Assembly (NCBI GenBank): GCA_964476595.1
Contig: CAYZCL010000123.1
Coordinates: forward strand, 1-64,000
Source of the DNA: JALSRD01 sp964476595
GTDB taxonomy: Bacteria > Desulfobacterota > Desulfobacteria > Desulfobacterales > JALSRD01
Direction: 5' to 3'
DNA: 64,000 bases
Every line of letters begins with the position of its first letter. The stretch's first letter is position 1. The notes under the pieces are model-generated. The model saw only the letters and a program-made list of their open reading frames with translations. It had not been told where the DNA came from and searched no databases. The position numbers and the translations under genes were made by a program. Positions 41,012 to 49,638 of the stretch are shown here, one piece after another.

Positions 41012-43000
41012 ATGGCAGACGACAAAAAGGAACTCATCAAGAAAAAAGTTAAAAAACAAGTCAGCGTTCGGGATCTGACCATCTGTGAAACCACCGCGCA
41101 GATGCTGGAAAGAACCCGCAAAGACGGCGTCGAAACGGCTTTCGACCGGGCCCTTTCCATGAAAGCCTGCCCCATCGGCGCCGATTCAGCCTGCTGCAAG
41201 CACTGTTCCATGGGCCCCTGCCGTCTGAACGCCAAAGACCCCTACGGCAAGGTGGGTGTCTGCGGCGCCACCATCGACACCATCCAGGCCCGTAACTTCG
41301 CCCGTATGGTCGCCTCGGGCGCGGCCGCCCACACCGACCACGGCATGGCCATGCTGGAACTGTTCCGCGACGTGGTGCGCGGTGAAATCGCCGATTACAA
41401 GATCAAGGACGTCAAGAAGCTCGAGGAAGTGGCCGAGAGCATCGGCATCGAGACCCTGGGGCGTACCCCCGAGGACATCGCCACCGATCTCTATGAGGAA
41501 CTCGAGGCCACCTACACCCAGATCGAAGGCGAGATTCCCTTCATGAAGCGCGTACCGCCCAAGACCCTCGAGGGCTGGCGGAAAATGGGGGTCGTGCCCC
41601 GCGGCGCCATGATCGAAATCATGGAGATGATGCATCGCACCCACATGGGCGTCGATCAGGATTACGACAACATCACCAAGCAGGCTACCCGTACCGCTAT
41701 CGCCGACGGCTGGGGCGGCTCCATGGTCTCCACCGAGATTTCCGACATCCTCTACGGCACGCCCACCCCGGTGGCCGTGGACGTCAACATGGGTGTGCTC
41801 AAGGAAGACCATGTCAATATCATCGTGCACGGCCACGAACCCAACATGTTCGAGTCCATGGTCGAGTCGTGCAATGATCCCGAACTGGTCAAGGCCGCCC
41901 AGGCCGCCGGCGCCAAAGGCATCAACCTGGTGGGCATGTGCTGCTCGGGCGCAGAGATGATGTCGCGTCACGGCGTGCCCCACGCCGGCAACTTCATGTC
42001 CACCGAGGCCGTGCTGGCCACCGGCGCCATCGACGCCATGTGTGTGGACATCCAGTGCATCAAGCAGGGTCTGGTGACCGTCGCCGAGTGTTACAAGACC
42101 AAGTTCATCACCACCAACCGCCGTGCGCACATCGAGGGCGCCACCCATATCGAGTTCCTGGAACACGATCCGCGCGCCTCCACGGACGAGATGGTCATCC
42201 AGGCCATCGCCCGTTTCAAGACCCGCAGCATTCCCATCGAGATCCCCCAGATTTCCAATCCGGGCATCCACGGGTTCTCCCACGAGTACATCAACTACAT
42301 GCTGGGCGGGACCTTCCGGGCCTCCTACAAGCCGCTCAACGACAACATCGTCAACGGCCGTATTCGCGGCGTGGCCGGCGTAGTGGGCTGCACCAACCCG
42401 CGGGTCAAGCAGGACTGGGTACATGTAGAGCTGACCAAGGAATTGATTAAAAACGACGTGCTGGTGCTGATGACGGGCTGCGCCCAGATCGCGGTCGCCA
42501 AGGCCGGGCTGTTCACCCCCGAAGCCGCGCACCTGGCCGGGCCGGGGCTGGCGGAAGTCTGCGAAACCGTAGGCATGCCGCCCGTGCTGGGCATCGGCTC
42601 CTGCGTGGACAACAGCCGTATCCTGATCGCCGCCTCGGAAATGGTCAGGGTGGGCGGGCTGGGCGACTGCCTGGCGGATCTGCCGGTGGCCGGTGCGGCA
42701 CCGGAGTGGATGAGCGAGAAGGCCATCAGTATCGGTCAGTATTTCGTGGCCTCGGGCGTGTACACCGTTTTCGGCGTCACCTTCCCCATCGTCGAGGAGA
42801 CCAAGTTCCACAAGCTGCTCTTCGACGGCCTGGAATCCACCTACAACATGGGCAAGTGGGACTTCACCCCGGATCCCTATGACATGGCCCAAAAAATGAT
42901 CGCCCATATCGACAAGAAGCGCAAGGCTTTGGGCATCGACAAGGCCAGGGAGCGCGTCCTCATGGATATGGCCAGCCGCCGCGAGATGGACGCCGCCTAA
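41012..43000 (+). CDS. cooS: Anaerobic (Ni-Fe) carbon monoxide dehydrogenase catalytic subunit
   Basis: The 662-residue protein is the CooS catalytic subunit of Ni-Fe-S CO dehydrogenase. Cluster D/B cysteines are seen at C53, C61, C62, C65 and C70 (KACPIGADSACCKHCSMGPC region), with the nearby HTDHG histidine. Later cysteines and histidines around VGMCCSGAEMMSRHG, CVDIQC and TGCAQIAVAKAG would hold the [Ni-4Fe-4S] cluster C. It oxidises CO to CO2 with electrons for ferredoxin. No CooF or CooC maturation gene and no acetyl-CoA synthase gene is adjacent, and a terminator follows at once, so it is monocistronic. The ATG at 41012 has AGGGAG before it; 40997 is an alternative. Confidence 0.95.
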   Translation: MADDKKELIKKKVKKQVSVRDLTICETTAQMLERTRKDGVETAFDRALSMKACPIGADSACCKHCSMGPCRLNAKDPYGKVGVCGATIDTIQARNFARMVASGAAAHTDHGMAMLELFRDVVRGEIADYKIKDVKKLEEVAESIGIETLGRTPEDIATDLYEELEATYTQIEGEIPFMKRVPPKTLEGWRKMGVVPRGAMIEIMEMMHRTHMGVDQDYDNITKQATRTAIADGWGGSMVSTEISDILYGTPTPVAVDVNMGVLKEDHVNIIVHGHEPNMFESMVESCNDPELVKAAQAAGAKGINLVGMCCSGAEMMSRHGVPHAGNFMSTEAVLATGAIDAMCVDIQCIKQGLVTVAECYKTKFITTNRRAHIEGATHIEFLEHDPRASTDEMVIQAIARFKTRSIPIEIPQISNPGIHGFSHEYINYMLGGTFRASYKPLNDNIVNGRIRGVAGVVGCTNPRVKQDWVHVELTKELIKNDVLVLMTGCAQIAVAKAGLFTPEAAHLAGPGLAEVCETVGMPPVLGIGSCVDNSRILIAASEMVRVGGLGDCLADLPVAGAAPEWMSEKAISIGQYFVASGVYTVFGVTFPIVEETKFHKLLFDGLESTYNMGKWDFTPDPYDMAQKMIAHIDKKRKALGIDKARERVLMDMASRREMDAA

Positions 43001-43035
43001 CGCGGCCTCCGGATCGCCGCTGCTACGGCATCTGC

Positions 43036-43071
43036 AAAAAAAGGGGAGCCCCGTACGGGGTTCCCCTTTTT
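43036..43071. terminator. Bidirectional terminator between cooS and rnfB
   Basis: GC-rich stem 43043-43052 with 43057-43066 (one G-T wobble) around a four-base loop, extended by an A run on the left (43036-43042) and a T run on the right (43067-43071). It can end transcription of cooS and, on the other strand, of the rnf operon. Confidence 0.92.
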
Positions 43072-43114
43072 GTCTGGAGCGATCCCCGCCCCCCGGGCGG
43101 ACCGCGTGGTTACG

Positions 43115-44026
43115 CTATCCCCGCCACTCGGTGTCGTCGACGGTGGTCTTGAAATCGGGCTCCACGACTTCGGGCGCCTCAAGGTCACGGGCCTTGCGGC
43201 GATCCTCGGGAGTTGGAATCCCTACGAATACCAAGCGCTTGCGGGGGCATTTCTCGCAGGCCTCCAAGACCTCCAGGGAGCACTCCGGGGTGTAAGCATC
43301 GTAATCGATGGTCGACAGGTTGTCCTCGAGCTTGAAGAGACCGGAGATACGCGCGCAGGCGCCGCAACCGATGCAGCCCACCTTGCAGACGGCCGTCACG
43401 TCGCGGCCCTTATCCTTGTTGGAGCAGGCCACGGCCAGCACCTGTTCGGATTTGAAAGGCGTGATGGTGATGATGTTGCGCGGGCACACTTTGGCGCAGG
43501 CGCCGCAGCCCACGCAGCTCTGGTAATCCACCGTGGCCAGGCCGTCGACCACGTGGATGGCGTCGAAGCGGCAAGCCCGCTGGCAATCGCCAAAACCTAG
43601 GCACCCGTAGGTGCAGGCCTGCACGCCGGTGACCAGGTTGGCCGCGCTGCAGCGCGGCTCCCCGTGGTACTCGTGGCGCCCCAGGCGGTCTTCGTAACGG
43701 GCGCCGCAGTGCACGATGGGCCGGTAAGGCAGGGTCTCGCCCACCTCGACGCCCATGATCAGCGCCACGTCCAGGGCGCAGCGCTGGCCGCCCACCACGC
43801 ATTTGTTGACGGCCTCGTGCTCCAGCACCACGGCCTCGGCGTACTCGCCGCAGCCCACATAGCCGCACCCGCCACAGTTAGCCCCCGGCAGTACGTCGAT
43901 GACTTTCACCACACGCGGATCCACCTCCACGCGAAACTTGCGGTCGGCCCATCCCAGCACGTAGCCCAGCACCATGGCCATGGCCAGCAGTACACCCGCC
44001 GACAATCCAATGGTGATCCAAGTCAT
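43115..44026 (-). CDS. rnfB: Rnf complex subunit RnfB
   Basis: The 303-residue protein has an N-terminal membrane anchor (about 5-24), an Fe-S-rich domain with C51-x2-C54-x4-C59, and then several ferredoxin-like clusters (CTYGCLGFGDCQRAC; CVGCGACAKVCP; CKVGCIGCGACARI). RnfB takes electrons from reduced ferredoxin and hands them to the rest of the NAD+-linked ion-pumping Rnf complex. As the last gene of the operon, it lies 58 bases after rnfA and ends before the shared terminator with cooS, whose CO-derived reduced ferredoxin would be its natural donor. Confidence 0.95.
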   Translation of the reverse strand: MTWITIGLSAGVLLAMAMVLGYVLGWADRKFRVEVDPRVVKVIDVLPGANCGGCGYVGCGEYAEAVVLEHEAVNKCVVGGQRCALDVALIMGVEVGETLPYRPIVHCGARYEDRLGRHEYHGEPRCSAANLVTGVQACTYGCLGFGDCQRACRFDAIHVVDGLATVDYQSCVGCGACAKVCPRNIITITPFKSEQVLAVACSNKDKGRDVTAVCKVGCIGCGACARISGLFKLEDNLSTIDYDAYTPECSLEVLEACEKCPRKRLVFVGIPTPEDRRKARDLEAPEVVEPDFKTTVDDTEWRG

Positions 44027-44084
44027 CCGCGCTTCCCCCGATACAATGGCGGGTGACCGCCGTTCAACCGTTTGCGGTGCACCA

Positions 44085-44786
44085 TCACCCTCCCCCCAAG
44101 GCGGCCCGCAGGCCGCTGTCCACGCCGGTAAAGCCCATGAAGGCCATGGCCAGAATACCGCCGATGATCAACGTGATGGCCGCCCCCTTGAAAGGCTCAG
44201 GGACGTCGCACAACTCGAGCTCCTCACGGATACCGGCCATGATAACAATGGCGACGGTGAAGCCCACCCCACCGAAAAAGCCCAAGGTCAGGGCCTTTCC
44301 CAGGTCCCAGGCCTCGGCCGGGTTCTCCACACCTACCACGTGCCCCATGATGACCAGGCAGGCGAAGAGGATGGCGCAGTTGGTGGTAATCAAGGGCAGA
44401 AAGACGCCAAAAGACTTATACAGCGGCGGGTAGAAGCGGCGCACATACATCTCCACGAATTGCACCGAGGAGGCAATTACAAAAATGTAGACGATATAGG
44501 TCAAGATCGTCAAGTCCACGGCCGCCGCGGTCTCAGGCGGCAGAAAGAAACCGGCTACCCAGCGCGTCAAGGGCGCGCCGGGCATGAGTACCAACGTGGT
44601 GATGGTCCAGCTTAGAAAAGAGGCGATGCTGATCACGAAGGTCACGGCACCGCCCATTCCTAGAGCCATCTCCACGCGCCGCGAGACCCCGATGAAAGGG
44701 CAGATGCCCACGAAATAGTAGAGCACGAAGTTGTTGATCAGGGCCGCCCCCACGGCGATCAGGAATATGTCAACGGCATAACCCAT
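44085..44786 (-). CDS. rnfA: Rnf complex subunit RnfA
   Basis: The 233-residue membrane protein has about six helices and the RnfA/NqrE-type segments NNFVLYYFVGICPFIGVSRR near the start and LPLITTNCAILF in the middle, where conserved cysteines bind an intramembrane [2Fe-2S] cluster. It is longer than the usual 190-200 residues through a longer loop or C-terminal tail. It pairs with RnfE in the ion-conducting core. GGAGG precedes the ATG. Confidence 0.93.
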   Translation of the reverse strand: MGYAVDIFLIAVGAALINNFVLYYFVGICPFIGVSRRVEMALGMGGAVTFVISIASFLSWTITTLVLMPGAPLTRWVAGFFLPPETAAAVDLTILTYIVYIFVIASSVQFVEMYVRRFYPPLYKSFGVFLPLITTNCAILFACLVIMGHVVGVENPAEAWDLGKALTLGFFGGVGFTVAIVIMAGIREELELCDVPEPFKGAAITLIIGGILAMAFMGFTGVDSGLRAALGGG

Positions 44787-44789
44787 GCG

Positions 44790-45404
44790 CTATCCCCCTC
44801 CGCCGCGGCGCGCCGCGACCCAGTTGGCCAGGGCCAACAGCAGCCCGAAGGTCAGGAAGGCGCCCGGCGGCAGCACCATGATCACCCAGGCCGGCCACGC
44901 CGCCGGCAGCACCCGTATGCCGGCCAGGGCGCCGGTGCCCAGCAGTTCGCGCACCGCCGCAATGCTCACCAGCGCCAGCCCGAAACCAACAGTCTGGCCC
45001 ACGGCGTCGGCCGCCGCCGTGAACACGGGCTGGCGTGAGGCGCAGACCTCGCAGCGGCAGATGATGATGCAGTTGACGATGATCAGCGGGATGTAAGGCC
45101 CCAGGGCCTTGCTCATGGTGTACATGTAGGCCGCCAGGAAACGGTCGACCATGGTCACGAAGGCGGCGATGATCAGGGTGAACACCACGATACGCAGGTG
45201 GGGCTTGAGCAGGTTGCGGATCAGGCTGATGATCACGTTGGCGCTCAGCAGCACGAAACCCACCGCCCCGGCCATGGTCATGGCCGGTTTCAGGCCGTTG
45301 GTGACCGCCAGGGTGGCGCACAGCCCCAGCAGCTGCCGGTAGACCGGGTTTTCGGGGAGAATGCCCTGGACGAAGCGCTCGGCCGCCGTGGATTGATCCG
45401 CCAT
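44790..45404 (-). CDS. rnfE: Rnf complex subunit RnfE
   Basis: The 204-residue membrane protein has about six helices and the RnfE/NqrD-type patterns NPVYRQLLGLCATLAVTNGLK and, in the middle, IIVNCIIICRCEVCA with the cysteine that helps bind the intramembrane iron-sulfur cluster. It forms the core with RnfA. GGGGAGG precedes the ATG, and it begins as rnfG ends. Confidence 0.94.
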   Translation of the reverse strand: MADQSTAAERFVQGILPENPVYRQLLGLCATLAVTNGLKPAMTMAGAVGFVLLSANVIISLIRNLLKPHLRIVVFTLIIAAFVTMVDRFLAAYMYTMSKALGPYIPLIIVNCIIICRCEVCASRQPVFTAAADAVGQTVGFGLALVSIAAVRELLGTGALAGIRVLPAAWPAWVIMVLPPGAFLTFGLLLALANWVAARRGGGG

Positions 45405-46079
45405 TTATGATCCTCCCCCCGAAAAACGCACCGCCTCCGGCGTGAGGCGTCCGGCCAGGTCACGGACGGTTCGGTTGACGATGCGCACCACGCTGCGCGA
45501 CGAGATGGTGGCGCCCGATACGGCGTCGATGCCCTGGCCCTTTGCGCCACGCCCCTTGACGACCTCGAGCGGCACGGCGGTCCTGCGGCCGACGAACTGG
45601 CGGCGCCAGGACGGCAGCACAATCTTGGCGCCCAGGCCGGGTGTTTCCTTCTGCTCCAGGATGAAAAGGCCCGTGATGGCGGTCACGCCGGGATCGAACC
45701 CGATGAGCGCCTCGATGCGGTCGGCGTAGCCCTGGCCGGCGGTCCGGACCACCCAGCCGGCCGGACGCCCCCCGCGGCGTACCAGGAACACCCGGTAGAA
45801 ACGGGCGGCGCCGTTTGCGGGCACTTCGAAGATACCGGATCTGATTTCCAGGGCGCCGGGCTTCAGCGACGCCGGGTCGATCCCCACCAGCGCCGGTACC
45901 TGCCGCAGGGTCTCGTTGCGCTTGTTGGCCGCGATGATGGGGCTCAGATACACCTGCACGGCGGCCAGGGCCGCACCCAGCACCAGGGCCAGCACCAGCA
46001 CCAGCCAGGCACGCGCCAGGTTGCCGTCACCCAGCCGGCCGGCCGGGTCGGGCGCACTATGGTCGAGGGTGTCTTCCAT
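45405..46079 (-). CDS. rnfG: Rnf complex subunit RnfG
   Basis: The 224-residue protein has one N-terminal membrane helix (about 25-47) and a periplasmic FMN-binding domain. The flavinylation motif is DAVSGATISS near residue 190, whose threonine carries FMN through a phosphoester bond (added by ApbE). It relays electrons within the Rnf complex. No apbE gene is in the window, so flavinylation must come from elsewhere. The end abuts rnfE. Confidence 0.94.
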   Translation of the reverse strand: MEDTLDHSAPDPAGRLGDGNLARAWLVLVLALVLGAALAAVQVYLSPIIAANKRNETLRQVPALVGIDPASLKPGALEIRSGIFEVPANGAARFYRVFLVRRGGRPAGWVVRTAGQGYADRIEALIGFDPGVTAITGLFILEQKETPGLGAKIVLPSWRRQFVGRRTAVPLEVVKGRGAKGQGIDAVSGATISSRSVVRIVNRTVRDLAGRLTPEAVRFSGGGS

Positions 46080-46094
46080 GCAAAACCAACGTCG

Positions 46095-47084
46095 TCAAAT
46101 CCCGCCGAAAGGCCGCGGGATGGTCCAGCGGTTGATCAGCGGCGTCAAGGCGTTCATCAGCAGCACCGCAAACATGACGCCCTCGGGATAGCCGCTGAAG
46201 AGCCGCAGCAGCATGACCAGCGCCCCGATGCCCAGGCCGAAAATCCACTTGCCACGGGCGGTCAGCGGACTGGTGACCGGATCGGTGGCGATGAAAAAAG
46301 CTCCAAAGAGCAGCGCACCGCAGGTGAGTTCGTGGGCCACCGTCCAGCCGTCCGAGAGGTGCACCAGATTGACCGCGCCGCCGATGACCAGCACGCCGGT
46401 CAGCACACCGGCCGGGATCTCCCACGAGGCCGTGCGCCGCAGGCACAGGAACAGGCCGCCCAGCAGGCAGGCCAGGGCGCTGGTCTCTCCGATGGAGCCG
46501 TTGACGCCGCCCAGGAACAGGCTCGCCAGCGGCGCCGTCACGCCCAGCTGTTTGTGGGCGGTCAGCGGCGTGGCCCGGGACAGGATGTCCACCCCCAAAC
46601 CGCTCTCCACGTACCCCGAAGCGGCCAGGCTGCCGGCAAAGGCGATCATGACGAAGGCGCGGCCCACCATGGCGGGGTTGAAGATGTTCATACCCAGGCC
46701 GCCGAAAACGGTCTTGCCCACGCCCATGGCCACCACGGCGGCGATGCAGCCCACGTACCAAGGCGCGGTGGCCGGCAGCGACAGTGCCAGGATCACCCCG
46801 GTCACGGCCGCCGACAGGTCTCCCAGGCTCAGGCGGCGGCCCCGCATGCGCACGAACAGCGCCTCGGCCGCGAGGCAGGCCGCCACGCAGATGACCAGCT
46901 GCCGCACGGCGTACCAGCGGAAAAAGTACACGGCCGCCGCCACCGGCGGCACCAGGGCGATGAGCACGTCGCGCATCATGCCCCGGATGGTCATCCCCAT
47001 GGAGAAAATGTGCGGAGACGGCGCCACGTGGATTTCGGGCGTGCGCTCCGCCGTTTCGGGGGGGTCGGGTCCGGGCTTCTTCAC
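46095..47084 (-). CDS. rnfD: Rnf complex subunit RnfD
   Basis: The 329-residue membrane protein has about nine or ten helices and the RnfD/NqrB pattern. The covalent FMN motif reads SRATPLT (around residue 165-171), with the threonine as FMN attachment site. It starts with GTG two bases after the rnfC stop. It is part of the membrane core that couples electron flow to ion pumping. Confidence 0.93.
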   Translation of the reverse strand: MKKPGPDPPETAERTPEIHVAPSPHIFSMGMTIRGMMRDVLIALVPPVAAAVYFFRWYAVRQLVICVAACLAAEALFVRMRGRRLSLGDLSAAVTGVILALSLPATAPWYVGCIAAVVAMGVGKTVFGGLGMNIFNPAMVGRAFVMIAFAGSLAASGYVESGLGVDILSRATPLTAHKQLGVTAPLASLFLGGVNGSIGETSALACLLGGLFLCLRRTASWEIPAGVLTGVLVIGGAVNLVHLSDGWTVAHELTCGALLFGAFFIATDPVTSPLTARGKWIFGLGIGALVMLLRLFSGYPEGVMFAVLLMNALTPLINRWTIPRPFGGI

Positions 47085-47085
47085 G

Positions 47086-48474
47086 CTATTTGATTCTTTC
47101 CGCCGCCAGCAGGGCTTTTCCGGTACGGATGTGCTGCACCAGCAGCAGTCCGGCCGGACAGATGTAGGCGCAACTGCCGCACTCGAAACAGGCCATGATG
47201 TTGTAACGCCGTGCCAGTCCCAGGTCTTTGATGCGCGACGCCATGGCCAGGCGCGTGGGCACCAGGTTCATGGGGCACACGTCCACGCAGCGGCCGCAGC
47301 GCACGCAGACGCTTTGCTCCACGCGACGCACCTCTTCGTGGGTCAGCACCGTGATGCCGCTGGTCCCCTTGGTGACCGGCGTCTGGGGGTCGGTGAAGGC
47401 GAAGCCCATCATGGGACCGCCGGCGATGATGCGTGCCGCGGTCTTTCGAAGTCCGCCGCAGATCTCGATGATCTCCCCCATGGCCATGCCGATGGGCACC
47501 AGCAGGTTCTTGGGTTCCACGATGCCCCCGCCGGTAACGCTGATCACGCGGTGGGTCAAGGGAATGTCGCGCATGACGGCGCGCGCCACGGCAGTCATGG
47601 TGGCCACGTTTGTGATGGCCACGCCGATGTCGGCCGGCAGGCCGCCCAGGGGCACTTCGCGGTCCAGCACGGCCTTGATGAGGTGCTTTTCGCTGCCCTG
47701 GGGGTACTTGGTCCGGAGCACGGCGATGCGGATACCGGCCCCGGCGGCCAGGCGCCGCAGAGCATCCACCGCTTCGAGCTTGTTGTCCTCGATGCCGATG
47801 AAGGTACGCCGCACCCCCACGGCGCGTCCGGCCAGCAGGGCACCGGCCACCACGGCTTCGGGAGCCTCCACCATCACGCGGTAGTCGGTGGTCAGGTACG
47901 GCTCGCACTCGCATCCGTTGACCACCAGGGTGTCGACGGGCTTTTCGCCCACCGGGGTGATCTTGACGTGGGTGGGGAAAGCGGCGCCCCCGAGGCCCAC
48001 GATGCCGGCGTTGTGAATGGCGTCACTGATTTTTTCAGGCGCCATGCCCTGGTAGGCCTTCGCCGGCCAGCTGCCGCCGAACAGCCGGTCCCACAACTCC
48101 TGGCCGCCCGGCTGCTCGCCCTCGGTGCGGATGACGATGGCCTGCAGGTGCCGTCCGTTGGGCAGCGTGACCACCGTCGGCTTCTGAACCACACCGCCCA
48201 CCGGGGCGTGCAATGCCGCCGAGACGAAGGCTTCACCGCGGCCGATCAGTTCCCCGAAGGCCACCTCCTGCCGGGGCTTGACCACCGGCGTGCAGGGCCC
48301 GCCCACGTGCTGCTGCAAGGGCAGTACGACCCTGTCAGGCGCCGGGACGATCTCGATGGGCGCATCGGCCGACAGTTCCTTGCGTTGGGGTGGGTGCACA
48401 CCGTGGGCAAAGGTCCCCCGTCCGGGAAGCATCCCGGGACCGGACTTGCATGCGTTTCGGGCTATCAGTCGCAT
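47086..48474 (-). CDS. rnfC: Rnf complex subunit RnfC
   Basis: The product (about 462 residues) is the NADH/FMN-binding Rnf subunit. It has the start-typical GVHPPQRKEL segment, GLGGAAFPTHVK for flavin/NADH binding, GCECEP, and at the C-terminus two ferredoxin-type clusters (CVRCGRCVDVCP and CFECGSCAYICP). The ATG at 48474 was preferred because AGGCGG lies nine bases upstream and a candidate promoter starts transcription just before it; a GTG at 48495 with the same frame is a reasonable alternative. First gene of the operon, whose order rnfCDGEAB matches that of acetogens. Confidence 0.93.
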   Translation of the reverse strand: MRLIARNACKSGPGMLPGRGTFAHGVHPPQRKELSADAPIEIVPAPDRVVLPLQQHVGGPCTPVVKPRQEVAFGELIGRGEAFVSAALHAPVGGVVQKPTVVTLPNGRHLQAIVIRTEGEQPGGQELWDRLFGGSWPAKAYQGMAPEKISDAIHNAGIVGLGGAAFPTHVKITPVGEKPVDTLVVNGCECEPYLTTDYRVMVEAPEAVVAGALLAGRAVGVRRTFIGIEDNKLEAVDALRRLAAGAGIRIAVLRTKYPQGSEKHLIKAVLDREVPLGGLPADIGVAITNVATMTAVARAVMRDIPLTHRVISVTGGGIVEPKNLLVPIGMAMGEIIEICGGLRKTAARIIAGGPMMGFAFTDPQTPVTKGTSGITVLTHEEVRRVEQSVCVRCGRCVDVCPMNLVPTRLAMASRIKDLGLARRYNIMACFECGSCAYICPAGLLLVQHIRTGKALLAAERIK

Positions 48475-48510
48475 CAGGGAAAACCGCCTTTCCACCCAAG
48501 TTTCCCCTGT

Positions 48511-48539
48511 GCTCTAAGCAAAATGCTACTTTGTGTCAA
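48511..48539 (-). promoter_or_regulatory. Candidate promoter of the rnf operon
   Basis: On the minus strand a perfect TTGACA (48539-48534) is followed at 17 bases by TAGAGC (48516-48511), a weak -10. It would start transcription near 48504, leaving a 30-base leader before the ATG at 48474. The -10 match is poor, so the site is tentative. Confidence 0.4.
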
Positions 48540-48693
48540 GTCAGAAGATGAACCCTATGCGGCGGCATCGCGGATGTACCACAATCGTTCAAACCGGCGC
48601 AGGCGTCAAATCGGTTGATAAATCCAGCACGCTCATGTATTTAAAGGATCCAGGCTACGTTCGGTTGTCCCCGACATTCACCTGGAAGGCACA

Positions 48694-49638
48694 ATGGGCG
48701 AAGAGCATCACAAAATTTTACTATCCACCGACGGCTCCCGTCAGGCGCTGGAGGCCGTGCGCTACGTGGCGGCCCTCTTTCCACCCGCCCACACCGGGGT
48801 CGTTTTGTTCAACGTGGGCAGCGGGTACCCGGAAGTATTCTGGGACATGGACGGCAACCCGCTTTACCGTTCGAAGAAAAACAGCGTCATGAGATGGCTG
48901 GCCGACCAGCAGTTGGTGCTGGGAGAATTCAAGGAGATCGCCGAGAAGATCTTCGCGGATGCCGGCTATCCGGAAAACGCCGTGCAGATCCGCACCCAGC
49001 CCAGGAAAACCGGTACGCTGGCCGATATCGTTTGCGAATCCTACCAGGGCTACAGCGCCATGGTGCTGGGGCAGACCGGCGTCAGCCGTATCAAGGACTT
49101 GGTGGTGGGCAGCCTGGCCAGCCGGCTGGTGGGAAAAATCAAGCACATCCCCCTGGTTATCGTAAGCGGATGTCCCTCGCCGGGCGGCATCCTGGTCGCC
49201 TTGGACGAGTCCATCGAGGCCATGCGCGTGGTCAGCAGCATCGCCGATCTGGTGGGAGCTGCCAACCCCGAGATCATCCTGTGCCACGCCCTTCGCCTGC
49301 CGGGTATGTTTCGTTTTTCCAGCGGCCATTTGCAACCTACCGAGAGGGAGTTGGACTGGCTGGAATACCGGAAGAACAAGTTCCGTCCCTACATGGACGA
49401 GGCGGTCCAGCGGCTTCGGCAATGCGGCGTTGCGGCCGAAAGAATCACCCGCGATTTTGTTGCCGTCAAGGGAAACCCCATCCCGAAAATTTTCGAGATC
49501 GCCCGCCACAGAAACTGCAGCACCCTGGCCGTGGGGCGGCGCGAAGCCGTGGGCTTCGCCGAGACCCACTTCCGCACCCGCTTCAGCGACAAGCTCCTCA
49601 AACGAGTGGTGGACATGGCCGTCTGGATCGTCAGCTGA
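48694..49638 (+). CDS. Tandem universal stress protein
   Basis: The 314-residue protein contains two USP-like domains: residues about 5-160 (KILLSTDGSRQALEAVRYVA start, VLGQTGVSRIKDLVVGSLASRLV with the G-x2-G-x9-G-S ATP loop) and 163-314 (GILVALDESIEAMRVVSSIADL start; ATP loop degenerate around VGRREAVGFAETHF). The first domain is likely ATP binding, the second probably not. GGAAGG precedes the ATG. It is divergent from the rnf operon, and its final eight bases overlap the end of the converging histidine kinase gene. Confidence 0.88.
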   Translation: MGEEHHKILLSTDGSRQALEAVRYVAALFPPAHTGVVLFNVGSGYPEVFWDMDGNPLYRSKKNSVMRWLADQQLVLGEFKEIAEKIFADAGYPENAVQIRTQPRKTGTLADIVCESYQGYSAMVLGQTGVSRIKDLVVGSLASRLVGKIKHIPLVIVSGCPSPGGILVALDESIEAMRVVSSIADLVGAANPEIILCHALRLPGMFRFSSGHLQPTERELDWLEYRKNKFRPYMDEAVQRLRQCGVAAERITRDFVAVKGNPIPKIFEIARHRNCSTLAVGRREAVGFAETHFRTRFSDKLLKRVVDMAVWIVS

